Source: an uncultured Aquimarina sp.
GTDB lineage: Bacteria; Bacteroidota; Bacteroidia; Flavobacteriales; Flavobacteriaceae
Direction: 5' to 3'
NCBI GenBank assembly: GCA_947496705.1
Contig: CANMDW010000017.1
Coordinates: 1-64,000 of the forward strand
DNA length: 64,000 nt
Part shown: piece by piece, positions 8,462 to 16,356 of the stretch
Numbering within the stretch: position 1 is the first letter of the stretch
Layout: every line of letters starts with the position of its first letter
Position numbers and translations under genes: made by a program
The notes under the pieces: generated by a model
The model's database searches: none
What the model was told of the DNA's origin: nothing
What the model saw: the letters and a program-made list of their open reading frames with translations, nothing else

Positions 8462-8494
8462 AGAGCATGTTCAAAAAGAATTTGAACATGCTCT
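8462..8494. repeat. Minimal hairpin of the AGAGCATGTT family
   Basis: AGAGCATGTTCAAA (8462-8475) pairs perfectly with TTTGAACATGCTCT (8481-8494) around a five-base loop. Relative to the members at 7739 and 31972, one T has become C in the left arm and the matching A has become G in the right arm, so pairing is kept. Confidence 0.8.
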
Positions 8495-8688
8495 TAGTTA
8501 ATAATTACTTACAAAATCAGAAAACCGTGATCTTGGGTGACATGAAGTATTTAGAAGAAAAAGTAAATTGAAACCATAACCATTTTTATCTATACATTCA
8601 ATATCAAGTTTTGGAAGGTTAGATATTGATCCTGTTATAAAGGATAGATCTCAGTTATCATTAAACCCGGTTTATACACTAGAAAATC

Positions 8689-8711
8689 CCCGCCTTCCGG
8701 ACGGGCAAGTA
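8689..8711 (+). repeat. Intergenic copy of the 23-base palindromic repeat
   Basis: CCCGCCTTCCGGACGGGCA followed by AGTA. It differs at two positions from the copy inside the exbD gene at 7266-7288 and lies in the opposite orientation. Confidence 0.7.
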
Positions 8712-8857
8712 CTACAGCTTGAAACTACATCACGAAGTTCTAATGCACAAACCAGGTTAAATATGCATCAATTTTTATGCCAATTTCCAAAAACCGAATA
8801 AATTATATGGATTCTGAGTAAGTAGAATAGATATAATACAAAGGATAGAAACAAAAA

Positions 8858-8879
8858 AATCCTGCCAGATGGCAGGATT
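8858..8879 (-). terminator. Intrinsic terminator of the upstream exbD pair
   Basis: AATCCTGCC (8858-8866) pairs with GGCAGGATT (8871-8879) around AGAT. On the minus strand the stem is followed by a run of T (the A run at 8853-8859 on the plus strand). It lies 32 bases after the stop codon of the exbD at 8911-9393. Confidence 0.8.
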
Positions 8880-8910
8880 CACATATTTCTTAAGATAATG
8901 CTATGATATT

Positions 8911-9393
8911 TTACCTAAAATTATCTAAAGCATTTCCTGTTCGGGTAGTATAATTAATTTTCAACGCCTGAACTTCTCTTAATTCTTTTTTAATATCTCC
9001 TACAAGCCCCATATTGGTCTCTCCATCAACTTTGAGTGCTGTAGTTAAAAAAGGAATTAATTCTTCTCTTTTAGAAGCTCTCTCTGCCAATATAAATGAT
9101 TTAATATCACTTACATCAGCAAACTTATCATTAAGCTGTATCCTTGCTTGATTACCGGCACTTGCACGATATCTCGAACTTGGTTTACCAGCGTATACAT
9201 ACATTACCAAATCTTTTTTATCAAGTTTCTCAATCTGATCTGCAACTGGTAATTTATTCTCGATCATCAATGTATTTTGACGCATTACCGTTGCTACCAT
9301 AAAGAAAAACAATAACATAAATACAATATCTGGTAATGAAGCTGTAGAAATCGCAGGTAATTCACCGCTTTTTTTCTTTTTAAACTTAGACAT
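8911..9393 (-). CDS. ExbD/TolR-family proton-motor protein
   Basis: This 160-residue protein has a short Lys-rich cytoplasmic N-terminus, a membrane helix with the conserved Asp (ASLPDIVFMLLFFFMVATVM) and a periplasmic domain. It is the undisturbed version of the paralog at 7223-7726 and lacks the inserted palindrome residues. It begins 23 bases after the larger exbD and ends just before a terminator. The order exbB, small membrane protein, exbD, exbD is common in Bacteroidota, where these motors energise TonB-dependent outer-membrane transport; that role here is inferred from the families. Confidence 0.94.
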   Translation of the reverse strand: MSKFKKKKSGELPAISTASLPDIVFMLLFFFMVATVMRQNTLMIENKLPVADQIEKLDKKDLVMYVYAGKPSSRYRASAGNQARIQLNDKFADVSDIKSFILAERASKREELIPFLTTALKVDGETNMGLVGDIKKELREVQALKINYTTRTGNALDNFR

Positions 9394-9415
9394 AAGAATT
9401 CTGTTTTATGTTATA

Positions 9416-10024
9416 TTATTTCTTCGGTTCTGCCTCAGAGAGTTTTTCTGGAAACATGAATTGGATCTTCTTGATATCTTCTTTTAAGCTTTCCTTGTTT
9501 CCAGGAAAGTTTACATCTTTAAGATCTTTCTCCATTTGTACAAATGATTTACCAAAAAGCTTTTCTGCTTCTCTATTACGCAGCGTGGTATACGCTGCTA
9601 CCAGTTCATTTTGAACAGCAATATAGGTAGCATAATTTGTTTCTCTGTTATTACGCAGAGATATTACTGCCTTGGTAGGATTATCTGATGAAGATGGGTT
9701 TCTTTCCCCCTGGCAATAACTACAAGCTTCTTCACCACTTCCTCCTCCATTGTCAAGGAACTTAATAGCAGCTTCACGAAGATCTTTTATTTCCATAGGA
9801 GCTTCCTCTACCAATAAATCGTTGTTTTTATTCAATTCTACTACAAAAATATTTTTTTGTTTAAGAACCGGTGGCTCTATATCATCTTCCTGCGGGGGAG
9901 GAAGTTTACGACTGATACCGCTATCGGTTTCGATAGTAGTGGTAACCAGGAAGAATATAAGCAGTAAGAAGGCAATATCTGCCATAGATCCTGCATTTAC
10001 TTCTGGTGCTGATCTTCTTGCCAT
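9416..10024 (-). CDS. ExbD/TolR-family protein with CxxC loop
   Basis: This 202-residue protein has the ExbD layout: a short N-terminus (MARRSAPEVNAG), a membrane helix with the conserved Asp (SMADIAFLLLIFFLVTTT) and a long periplasmic domain with CSYCQGER (CxxC). It is paralogous over its full length to the protein at 7809-8420. It starts only two bases from the end of the upstream membrane protein gene, so the four genes from exbB to the smaller exbD are probably one operon on the minus strand. Confidence 0.94.
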   Translation of the reverse strand: MARRSAPEVNAGSMADIAFLLLIFFLVTTTIETDSGISRKLPPPQEDDIEPPVLKQKNIFVVELNKNNDLLVEEAPMEIKDLREAAIKFLDNGGGSGEEACSYCQGERNPSSSDNPTKAVISLRNNRETNYATYIAVQNELVAAYTTLRNREAEKLFGKSFVQMEKDLKDVNFPGNKESLKEDIKKIQFMFPEKLSEAEPKK

Positions 10025-10026
10025 AA

Positions 10027-10500
10027 TTATTTACCTATTAGTTTTTTAACACCGGAAAGGAACATTAAACCGACTGCAACAGCAGCCAGAAAATAAAATG
10101 CATACAATCCCATTCCTACCAACTTAGATCCGCCGGCAGAAAGTACTTCTCCATCTTTTAAAGGAGTTTCCACTCCATCGGCCAGAACATATCCAATACC
10201 CAGGACTACAATAAAAGCTACAATTCCGATAACTGTATTTTTAAGGCTTCCGGGATTCTTTGCCATTGTTGAAAATACGGCAAATAAAGTAACTACAATG
10301 GTAACGATAAAAATCACCAATGTGAGACTATATAATGGAGTTACTGAAGACTCGGCTATTTCTAGCGGAAGTTCTCTAGGTTCAGAAACACCATTTTGAT
10401 CCATCAAGCCACTGATTGAACTACCCATAACATACCAAAGGAGTACACCCAAGATACCTACGCCTAGCACAACATATGATAATATTTTAGAAATTTTCAT
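10027..10500 (-). CDS. Membrane protein between exbB and exbD
   Basis: This 157-residue protein has about four membrane segments (about 6-25, 57-79, 88-107 and 131-151). A short extracytoplasmic loop after the first segment carries an acidic stretch (EPRELPLEIAES). It has no catalytic motif I recognise. Its position between the ExbB-type and ExbD-type genes is a recurring arrangement in Bacteroidota, so it is probably an accessory subunit or assembly factor of the proton motor, which is inference from context. Spacing to the exbD behind it is two bases, and about 120 bases separate it from exbB. Confidence 0.88.
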   Translation of the reverse strand: MKISKILSYVVLGVGILGVLLWYVMGSSISGLMDQNGVSEPRELPLEIAESSVTPLYSLTLVIFIVTIVVTLFAVFSTMAKNPGSLKNTVIGIVAFIVVLGIGYVLADGVETPLKDGEVLSAGGSKLVGMGLYAFYFLAAVAVGLMFLSGVKKLIGK

Positions 10501-10619
10501 GTGTCTGTTTTTTTAATTTGGAATGCTTACTGCACTCTGATTAAATAATAAGAACAACTTACTTTTAGTATTACATTCAGTAAGTTAAAGGGATGGATTT
10601 TATCCCCCAGAAGAACTTA

Positions 10620-11423
10620 TTATTTCTTGTTTTTGTAAGCTACTAACATATCGATTAAAGTAATCGAAGCGTCTTCCATATCATTCACTATTCTATCAAT
10701 TTTTGCTACAATATAGTTATAAAAAATCTGAAGGATAATAGCAACAATAAGTCCAAATACTGTTGTAAGAAGTGCCACTTTAATACCACCTGCTACAAGA
10801 GAAGGCTGCATATCTCCGGCAGCTTCGATCTTATCAAATGCCTGGATCATACCAATTACTGTACCCATGAACCCAAGCATCGGAGCCAGAGCGATAAATA
10901 AAGATACCCAGGATACGTTTTTCTCTAATTGACCCATCTGAACACCACCATAAGCAACTACTGCTTTTTCTGCAGCATCGATGCTTTCATCTGCTCTGTC
11001 AAGACCTTGATAGTAAATTGATGCTACAGGTCCTTTTGTGTTTCTACATACTTCTTTTGCCGCTTCAACACCACCACTGTTTAATGCATCTTCTACATTT
11101 TGTTGTAATTTCTTTGTGTTGGTTGTAGAAAGATTTAAAAAGATAATTCTTTCAATTGCAATCGCAAGACCGAGGATCAAACATAAAAGTACGATTCCCA
11201 TAAATTGAGGACCCCCTTCAATAAATCGCTTTTTAAGCTCTTGATGAAAGGATAACTCGCTTGTAGTATCTGTAGCTACATCATCTTGTATTGTTGTCGT
11301 AGTAATAGGAGCAATTAATAATTGCACATTTGCCGTTAATAACTGGGCAGGTGCAGTAGCTGCTTGTATGTTTCCAAAAGCCATTACTGCTGCGATTGCC
11401 AGAATAGAAAATAATCTTTTCAT
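10620..11423 (-). CDS. exbB: MotA/TolQ/ExbB proton-channel family protein
   Basis: This 267-residue protein has a hydrophobic, signal-like N-terminus (MKRLFSILAIAAVMAFGN) and a hydrophilic stretch to about residue 65. A first membrane helix follows (about 75-93), then the cytoplasmic domain with the GPVASIYYQGL stretch, and two more helices that include the MotA/ExbB signature WVSLFIALAPMLGFMGTVIGMI and the AGGIKVALLTTVFGL segment. It forms the proton channel of the motor with the ExbD proteins encoded next to it. It heads the minus-strand cluster. The extra N-terminal helix, absent in E. coli ExbB, is usual for Bacteroidota members. Confidence 0.95.
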   Translation of the reverse strand: MKRLFSILAIAAVMAFGNIQAATAPAQLLTANVQLLIAPITTTTIQDDVATDTTSELSFHQELKKRFIEGGPQFMGIVLLCLILGLAIAIERIIFLNLSTTNTKKLQQNVEDALNSGGVEAAKEVCRNTKGPVASIYYQGLDRADESIDAAEKAVVAYGGVQMGQLEKNVSWVSLFIALAPMLGFMGTVIGMIQAFDKIEAAGDMQPSLVAGGIKVALLTTVFGLIVAIILQIFYNYIVAKIDRIVNDMEDASITLIDMLVAYKNKK

Positions 11424-11505
11424 TGCGCTGATTCTTAATTTTAATTAGTTAAAGGGTTAAAGATATAAAAATAATATAAAATCTATTAAAAAATTGATAA
11501 TAATG

Positions 11506-11593
11506 CAGAGAGGAAGGGATTCGAACCCTCGATACGCTTTTGGCGTATACACACTTTCCAGGCGTGCGCCTTCGACCACTCGGCCACCTCTCT
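11506..11593 (-). tRNA. tRNA-Ser (anticodon GGA)
   Basis: Read on the minus strand, the acceptor stem AGAGAGG pairs with CCTCTCT and the discriminator base is G. The D-arm GCCGAGTGGTCGAAGGC is typical of tRNA-Ser. The anticodon loop CTGGAAA contains GGA, a long variable arm follows (GTGTATACGCCAAAAGCGTA), and the T-arm is GGGTTCGAATCCC. The roughly 88-nucleotide length and long variable arm identify a class II tRNA for serine UCC/UCU codons. The CCA end is not encoded. Confidence 0.97.
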
Positions 11594-11663
11594 AGGTTTT
11601 TACCTTAAAAAAATAAGGATGGGCAAATAACAAAAAAAATGTTAACTAGTGAAATTTGAGGCG

Positions 11664-12698
11664 TTAATTTTCTGACATTTCCCCGCGCAGCGAAGTTTCA
11701 TAAATGGTTTTGAGCACTTTAAGTGGTAAATCCCCCCCCAATAAATACATCAATTTTGCCACAGCCGCCTCTGTTGTTATATCTTTTCCTGAGATAACCC
11801 CTGCTTTTTTGAGGGCCATACTGGTATTATATTTGCCCATTTCTACACTTCCACCGGCACATTGGGTAACATTCACTACCGGAATTCCTTTTTTAATGGT
11901 ATCAGAAATAATATCTATAAACCATTTTTTTGTTGTAGTATTCCCTGATCCATAGGTTTCAATAATCACACCTTTTATTGTATCTGAAGAAAAAATATGC
12001 TTTAGCATACGCTCATTAATACCAGGAAACATTTTTAGAATCATAATATTATTGTCAAAATGAGTATGATATACCATTTTTTTACGTCGGTTTACAACTC
12101 TCAAAAAAGAGGTATTCACTTTGAGGTGTACTCCCGATTCGACCAGCGCAGGGTAATTCATAGATTGAAAAGCTTCAAAATGCTCTGCATTGATCTTGGT
12201 CGTTCTATTTGCCCTAAGCAACTTGTATTCAAAATAAAGCCCTACTTCGGTAATTACCGGTTTCCCTTTTTGTTGCAATGCTGCAATCTGCAAAGCAGTG
12301 ATTAAATTTTCTTTGGCATCTGTTCTTAAATCCCCTATCGGTAATTGTGAACCTGTAAATATAATAGGTTTAGCCAGGTTTTCGAACATGAAACTGATGG
12401 CAGAGGCTGTATATGACATCGTATCGCTGCCATGTAATACGACAAACCCATCATACTTCTCATAATTTGAATTAATGATATCTCCTAATTCCTTCCAACG
12501 CTCCATATTCATATCTGAAGAGTCTATAGGTGTCGAAAAACTTACAGTATTTATAATGCAATCTAATAGGTTGAGTTCTGGGATTTTTAGCAATAATTCA
12601 TCAAAATTAAACGCTACCAGTACTCCTGTTTCAAAGTCTTTGATCATACCAATGGTACCACCGGTATAAATAAGCAGAATATTTGGCGAAGTGTTCAT
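11664..12698 (-). CDS. ansA: Type I L-asparaginase
   Basis: This 344-residue enzyme hydrolyses asparagine to aspartate and ammonia. Both catalytic Thr motifs are visible: ILLIYTGGTIGM near the N-terminus and VVLHGSDTMSYTAS around residue 90. Further family motifs are KPIIFTGSQLPIG, DAKENLITAL and the C-terminal VIIETYGSGN. No signal peptide is present, so it should be cytoplasmic. I chose the ATG at 12698; the frame runs open to a TTG at 12713, but that extension (FICH) does not fit the family start. It is separated from the upstream tatD gene by a palindromic repeat. Confidence 0.95.
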   Translation of the reverse strand: MNTSPNILLIYTGGTIGMIKDFETGVLVAFNFDELLLKIPELNLLDCIINTVSFSTPIDSSDMNMERWKELGDIINSNYEKYDGFVVLHGSDTMSYTASAISFMFENLAKPIIFTGSQLPIGDLRTDAKENLITALQIAALQQKGKPVITEVGLYFEYKLLRANRTTKINAEHFEAFQSMNYPALVESGVHLKVNTSFLRVVNRRKKMVYHTHFDNNIMILKMFPGINERMLKHIFSSDTIKGVIIETYGSGNTTTKKWFIDIISDTIKKGIPVVNVTQCAGGSVEMGKYNTSMALKKAGVISGKDITTEAAVAKLMYLLGGDLPLKVLKTIYETSLRGEMSEN

Positions 12699-12747
12699 AT
12701 GGCAAATGAACAAAATTTAAATCATTTTTTAATTGAACTCATCTAAA

Positions 12748-12790
12748 TAGTGCCTGGTCGGAAATAGACGGTTTTCCCCACCAGGCACTA
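12748..12790. repeat. Inverted-repeat hairpin, GTCGGAAATA family
   Basis: TAGTGCCTGGT (12748-12758) pairs with ACCAGGCACTA (12780-12790). The inner part GTCGGAAATAGACGGTTTT matches the larger element at 41923-42089. The last three bases of the right arm are the stop codon of tatD, so the hairpin starts at the 3' end of that gene and could act as its terminator. A copy of the TTGAACTCATCT motif lies immediately to the left (12733). Confidence 0.75.
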
Positions 12791-13576
12791 AATACCAAAT
12801 ATATCTTTGGCATTTTTGGTAGTAATTGTTGCGATTTCTTCGGCTGGTCTTTGATATATCCCTTCAAGCCTTTGTAGTACCCTTATCAAATAAGAGCTTT
12901 CATTACGTTTTCCCCGATATGGGGTTGGAGCCAGATACGGCGAATCTGTTTCCATAACAATGTGATCTAAAGAAATTTGATCCAGAAATTGATCGATCTT
13001 ACCATTCTTAAAGGTAACTACACCACCTATTCCCAGTTTCATGTTATATCCGATTGCCTTTTTTGCATCTTCTATCGTACCCGTAAAACAATGAAAAATA
13101 CCGAAGAGATCATCACTCTTCTCGGATTCGAGTACTTCAAAAATCTCTTCGAAAGATTCTCTGCAGTGAATCACGACAGGTAACTTATATTTTTTTGCTA
13201 ATTGAATCTGATGCCTGAAAGCTTCTTGCTGTTCTTTTAAAAATGTGGTATCCCAGTACAAATCAATTCCTATTTCTCCTACAGCGTAAAACTTTTTTTC
13301 TGAATCTTTACGGAAACGTTTTTCGAGTTCTTCTTCTACATGAACCAATTCGTCTTTGTAATTTTCTTTTACGTGTGTAGGATGTAATCCCATCATTAAA
13401 AAAACATGATTGGGATATTTGGCCTCAATAGCATACATAGATTGTGTATATGCAGAATCAATAGCAGGAACAAAAAAACGTGTTATCCCACTCTTTATAG
13501 CACGTTGCATCATTTCGTCCTGATCTTCGGCAAAAGCTTCGCTATAGATATGAGTGTGAGTATCGGTAAGTATCAT
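12788..13576 (-). CDS. tatD: TatD-family metal-dependent hydrolase (DNase)
   Basis: This 262-residue TIM-barrel hydrolase has the expected metal-binding motifs in order: DTHTHIY at the N-terminus, GEIGIDLY, a VIHCRESFEE segment, FHCFTG, and ETDSPYLAPTPYRGKRNESS near the end. Family members act as 3'-5' exonucleases on DNA or as related phosphoesterases; the physiological substrate here is not evident. Length and start (MILTDTHTHI) are normal. It lies on the minus strand after the TPR/sigma locus, about 70 bases from it, and its stop codon is part of a repeat hairpin. Confidence 0.95.
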   Translation of the reverse strand: MILTDTHTHIYSEAFAEDQDEMMQRAIKSGITRFFVPAIDSAYTQSMYAIEAKYPNHVFLMMGLHPTHVKENYKDELVHVEEELEKRFRKDSEKKFYAVGEIGIDLYWDTTFLKEQQEAFRHQIQLAKKYKLPVVIHCRESFEEIFEVLESEKSDDLFGIFHCFTGTIEDAKKAIGYNMKLGIGGVVTFKNGKIDQFLDQISLDHIVMETDSPYLAPTPYRGKRNESSYLIRVLQRLEGIYQRPAEEIATITTKNAKDIFGI

Positions 13577-13646
13577 GGCGCAAAAGTATTAAATTCAAGT
13601 TGAATACCCGTCGGTGACTTATTGAACTCATCTTAAGCACATTGCT

Positions 13647-14444
13647 TTATATCTTTTTCAACAACTTTTGAGCCTGGTTATAATCTTCGGCCTCTTTGGG
13701 TATATTTTTTAACAATTCTGAACATTGATCATACTTCTTTTGCTTCAACTGATTTAATGCTTCAAACCATAGCGCTCTATATTTATATCCCGAGTTTCCC
13801 TGATATAGTCTTTCAAAAATTTGTGAGGCATTGGCGTATTTGTCCTGTTCCAGCAATGAAATACCATAATAAAATTGATATTCGGCATTACTTTCATCTT
13901 CTGATAGCAATATCGAAAGGTATTTTTCTGCTTCAAGGTAGTTCTTTGCATTAAAAGCATGCTCGGCATTTTTACTATTTTTATCAGCACTTCCCCTCTC
14001 TGCAATAGACAATTCAGGAATAGTTGCAAAATCATTGTATACAGGATTGCTCTTACTAAAAAAGTATACTCCAAAAATGATGGCAACACTGGCTGCAGCT
14101 ACATATATCCAGGCAGGTATTTTTATGACCCTGCTTTCTTTTTTGGGCGCTCTTTTGGTTTCCTTTTCAATTTCTTTTTTGATCGGTTTCTCAGTAGATT
14201 TCTCTTTTGGGCTCTTCACAAAATAGCTTTTTCCAATCTTTTTAAGGGTATTTTCAAGCATTGCCAGCTCTGCTTCACTATTAAAAGTTGTATCCAAATA
14301 CGAATGCAGTTGCCCATATACCTTAAGCTCTTCTTTGACAGAGACGTCTTCATCCAGCAGCTTGTTTAACCTTGCCTTTTCATTAATAGAAAGCTCTTGG
14401 CCACAAAACTTTTCAAACAGCTCATATTTTTCTTCTGGGGTCAT
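13647..14444 (-). CDS. Anti-sigma-like membrane protein with periplasmic TPR domain (locus A)
   Basis: This 265-residue protein has an N-terminal cytoplasmic region (1-110) that resembles Bacteroidota anti-sigma domains (FCGQELSINEKARLNKLLDEDVSVKEELK) and a Lys/Glu-rich linker. One membrane helix follows (about 114-131, WIYVAAASVAIIFGVYFF), then a periplasmic domain of about three TPR-like helix pairs (HAFNAKNYLEAEKYL, YQFYYGISLLEQDKYANASQIF, ALWFEALNQLKQKKYDQCSELL). Its start overlaps the ECF sigma gene stop by 4 bases, so the two are coupled. It probably holds the sigma factor at the membrane and releases it on a periplasmic signal. A full-length paralog lies at 34821-35624. Confidence 0.85.
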   Translation of the reverse strand: MTPEEKYELFEKFCGQELSINEKARLNKLLDEDVSVKEELKVYGQLHSYLDTTFNSEAELAMLENTLKKIGKSYFVKSPKEKSTEKPIKKEIEKETKRAPKKESRVIKIPAWIYVAAASVAIIFGVYFFSKSNPVYNDFATIPELSIAERGSADKNSKNAEHAFNAKNYLEAEKYLSILLSEDESNAEYQFYYGISLLEQDKYANASQIFERLYQGNSGYKYRALWFEALNQLKQKKYDQCSELLKNIPKEAEDYNQAQKLLKKI

Positions 14445-15028
14445 AACAAATTCTGTATTTGATTAAACTTAGGAGCATTTTGAACCATTTGTGTTAATTG
14501 ACCAATACATAAAGACTTCTTTTTACGCACATAAGCATAGGATTGCCCTAGCTTTTGAGCAACTTCTTCCATTGATTTTATGGTAAAAGTTACTTTTAGT
14601 AATTCTTTACAGGCTTTGCCCAGTTGGTCAAACATTTCGGTAAAAAGTTCGTGTTTTGTTTCAAAAATTTCAGTTTCATCTGCAAAACTTACGCTCTCAT
14701 CATCTATAGATACAACCTCATCAGGTATTGTTACCTCTTTACCAGAAGATTTTTTTAATTCATTTAACCATTTGCGTTTACACAGCAGAAAGAAATAGGC
14801 ATCAAACGGGCAGGTAAGCTGTAACCCTTTTTCTTTTGCTTGTTTAAAAATAGTCATTAAGGTCTCCTGAATAATATCCTGAGCTCTGGGCTCATCTCCA
14901 TTATTCTTTTTTATATATCCAACCACTTTTGGAGCAAATTTCTCATAAATCTCGGTAAGTACTATAGTATCATTCTTCAAAAGAGCCTCTATGTATTTCT
15001 GATCGGCATGTGGTTTATTATTTCCCAT
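14441..15028 (-). CDS. ECF-type RNA polymerase sigma factor (locus A)
   Basis: This 195-residue protein has sigma region 2 (residues about 25-95, with AQDIIQETLMTIFKQ and the aromatic DAYFFLLCKRKWLNEL segment). An acidic linker and a region 4 helix-turn-helix follow (SMEEVAQKLGQSYAYVRKKKSLC). It is of the extracytoplasmic-function class and directs RNA polymerase to a specific promoter set. It is translationally coupled to a TPR anti-sigma-like gene and divergent from a lipoprotein gene, with about 140 bases between the start codons that should hold both promoters. The regulon cannot be read from the sequence; the divergent lipoprotein/PKD/CHAT genes are natural candidates. Confidence 0.9.
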   Translation of the reverse strand: MGNNKPHADQKYIEALLKNDTIVLTEIYEKFAPKVVGYIKKNNGDEPRAQDIIQETLMTIFKQAKEKGLQLTCPFDAYFFLLCKRKWLNELKKSSGKEVTIPDEVVSIDDESVSFADETEIFETKHELFTEMFDQLGKACKELLKVTFTIKSMEEVAQKLGQSYAYVRKKKSLCIGQLTQMVQNAPKFNQIQNLL

Positions 15029-15165
15029 AAATAATTGGTTGGAAGAACGAATTTAAAAAAAGTTATCAAGATAATGGGGGTAACAAAAAATTAAAGTAGT
15101 TGATATGAGGATATAAACAATAAAATTTAAAAAAAAGCCCAATAGGCAATTAAGACTAAATTATT

Positions 15166-16206
15166 ATGAAAACAAAAAACACCACAATTGCATTACCGAA
15201 TAATAGTAGGAATGTAAAACATGCAATGATCAACTTTTTATTTTTAGCATTTGCAGCTCTCATTTTGGGAAGCTGTAGCAAAAATGATGACAACGATATT
15301 GATTTTGATAAAATAATCGATGGAGAGGAATTAAAACTAAATATAAAAGTAAATAGAATAGAAGCTAAACAAGCGTATACGGTTGATGCCGAAACCGGTG
15401 GAGAGGTTAACGGAGAAGAAGGCACTATTTTATACTTTCCCGCTAATAGCTTTTTAGACCAAAATGGTGATCCTGTAACCGGCGATGTAGATATCGAGCT
15501 GGTTGAGATCTACAACAAAGCAAAAATGCTGCTCACCAAAATGCCAACTAATGGTAGACGCCCTAACGGAGATGTAGAAACACTGGTATCTGGCGGAGAG
15601 TTTTTTGTGAATGCTACTCAGGACGGACAACAACTACAACTTGCAAACGCGTTTCAATTATTTGCCCCTGCCGAAGAGTTTGATGATGAAATGAGAATAT
15701 TTAACGGCCAGAACAAAGATTGTGATGGTAACGATGTAGAATGTGATGTGGTTTGGGAAGAAGACGAACAAGGTGGTTTGGAGCCCATGCAAAGAGAAGG
15801 CCCTGATGGAACAGGTGTTACCGGCTACGGTGGGTTCCTGAGCAACTTTGGGTGGACAAATATCGATCGTTGGTATAGTGACCCAAGACCTAAAACCGTT
15901 CTTTATGTTGATCCTCCGGCAGGATATGACAACACCAATTCTAATGTATATATATCGTATGACGGAGAACCAACAGCTTTGGCCTTACTAGACATCTACA
16001 ATACCGAAACCGGTCTGTTTTCAGAGCATTATGGATTAATTCCTATCGGATTAGAAGTACATATCATCTTCGTATCGGTTCAGGATGGGCAATATGTATA
16101 TGCCATTCAGGGAGCTACTGTCGAAGAAAATCATATCGAAGTAATAGGAGCTACCAGCACCGGAACTGAAGCAGAACTGGTCGCATTAATTAATGCATTA
16201 CCATAA
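15166..16206 (+). CDS. Lipoprotein of unknown function (locus A)
   Basis: This 346-residue protein has a lipoprotein signal peptide with lipobox LGSC (Cys37 from this start; an in-frame ATG at 15226 would leave a shorter leader). A Ser/Lys/Asp-rich spacer follows. The mature part contains a TILYFPANSFLDQNGDPVTGDVDIELVEIYN segment typical of Bacteroidota surface beta-sandwich proteins, then an acidic, Asn/Gly-rich region with a Cys pair (KDCDGNDVECD). I do not recognise a catalytic motif. It starts divergently from the ECF sigma gene and is followed by a terminator, so it may be the most strongly expressed gene of the locus. Confidence 0.85.
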   Translation: MKTKNTTIALPNNSRNVKHAMINFLFLAFAALILGSCSKNDDNDIDFDKIIDGEELKLNIKVNRIEAKQAYTVDAETGGEVNGEEGTILYFPANSFLDQNGDPVTGDVDIELVEIYNKAKMLLTKMPTNGRRPNGDVETLVSGGEFFVNATQDGQQLQLANAFQLFAPAEEFDDEMRIFNGQNKDCDGNDVECDVVWEEDEQGGLEPMQREGPDGTGVTGYGGFLSNFGWTNIDRWYSDPRPKTVLYVDPPAGYDNTNSNVYISYDGEPTALALLDIYNTETGLFSEHYGLIPIGLEVHIIFVSVQDGQYVYAIQGATVEENHIEVIGATSTGTEAELVALINALP

Positions 16207-16269
16207 ATTTATAATCATGTTGGAATATGCTTACAGGTTAACGGGGGTTAAGGCAAATTCCAGCATTTC

Positions 16270-16293
16270 TTCCGGAAGGGCAACCTTCCGGAA
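16270..16293 (+). terminator. Intrinsic terminator with GCAA tetraloop
   Basis: TTCCGGAAGG (16270-16279) pairs with CCTTCCGGAA (16284-16293) around GCAA, followed by TTTTAT. It lies 64 bases after the lipoprotein stop codon and separates that gene from the PKD/CHAT genes. Confidence 0.85.
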
Positions 16294-16356
16294 TTTTATA
16301 GCACTAATACTTATAATTTAACTTTTTAACTATCTTTAGAAACAACAAACAAAATC

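Larger units (their letters stand above)
8421..8910. other. Gene-free gap between the two exbD pairs
   Basis: No coding signal is visible on either strand. The gap contains a hairpin of the AGAGCATGTT family (8462-8494), a copy of the 23-base palindromic repeat (8689-8711) and an intrinsic terminator for the upstream exbD pair (8858-8879). The second exbD pair therefore probably has its own promoter in this stretch. Confidence 0.6.
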
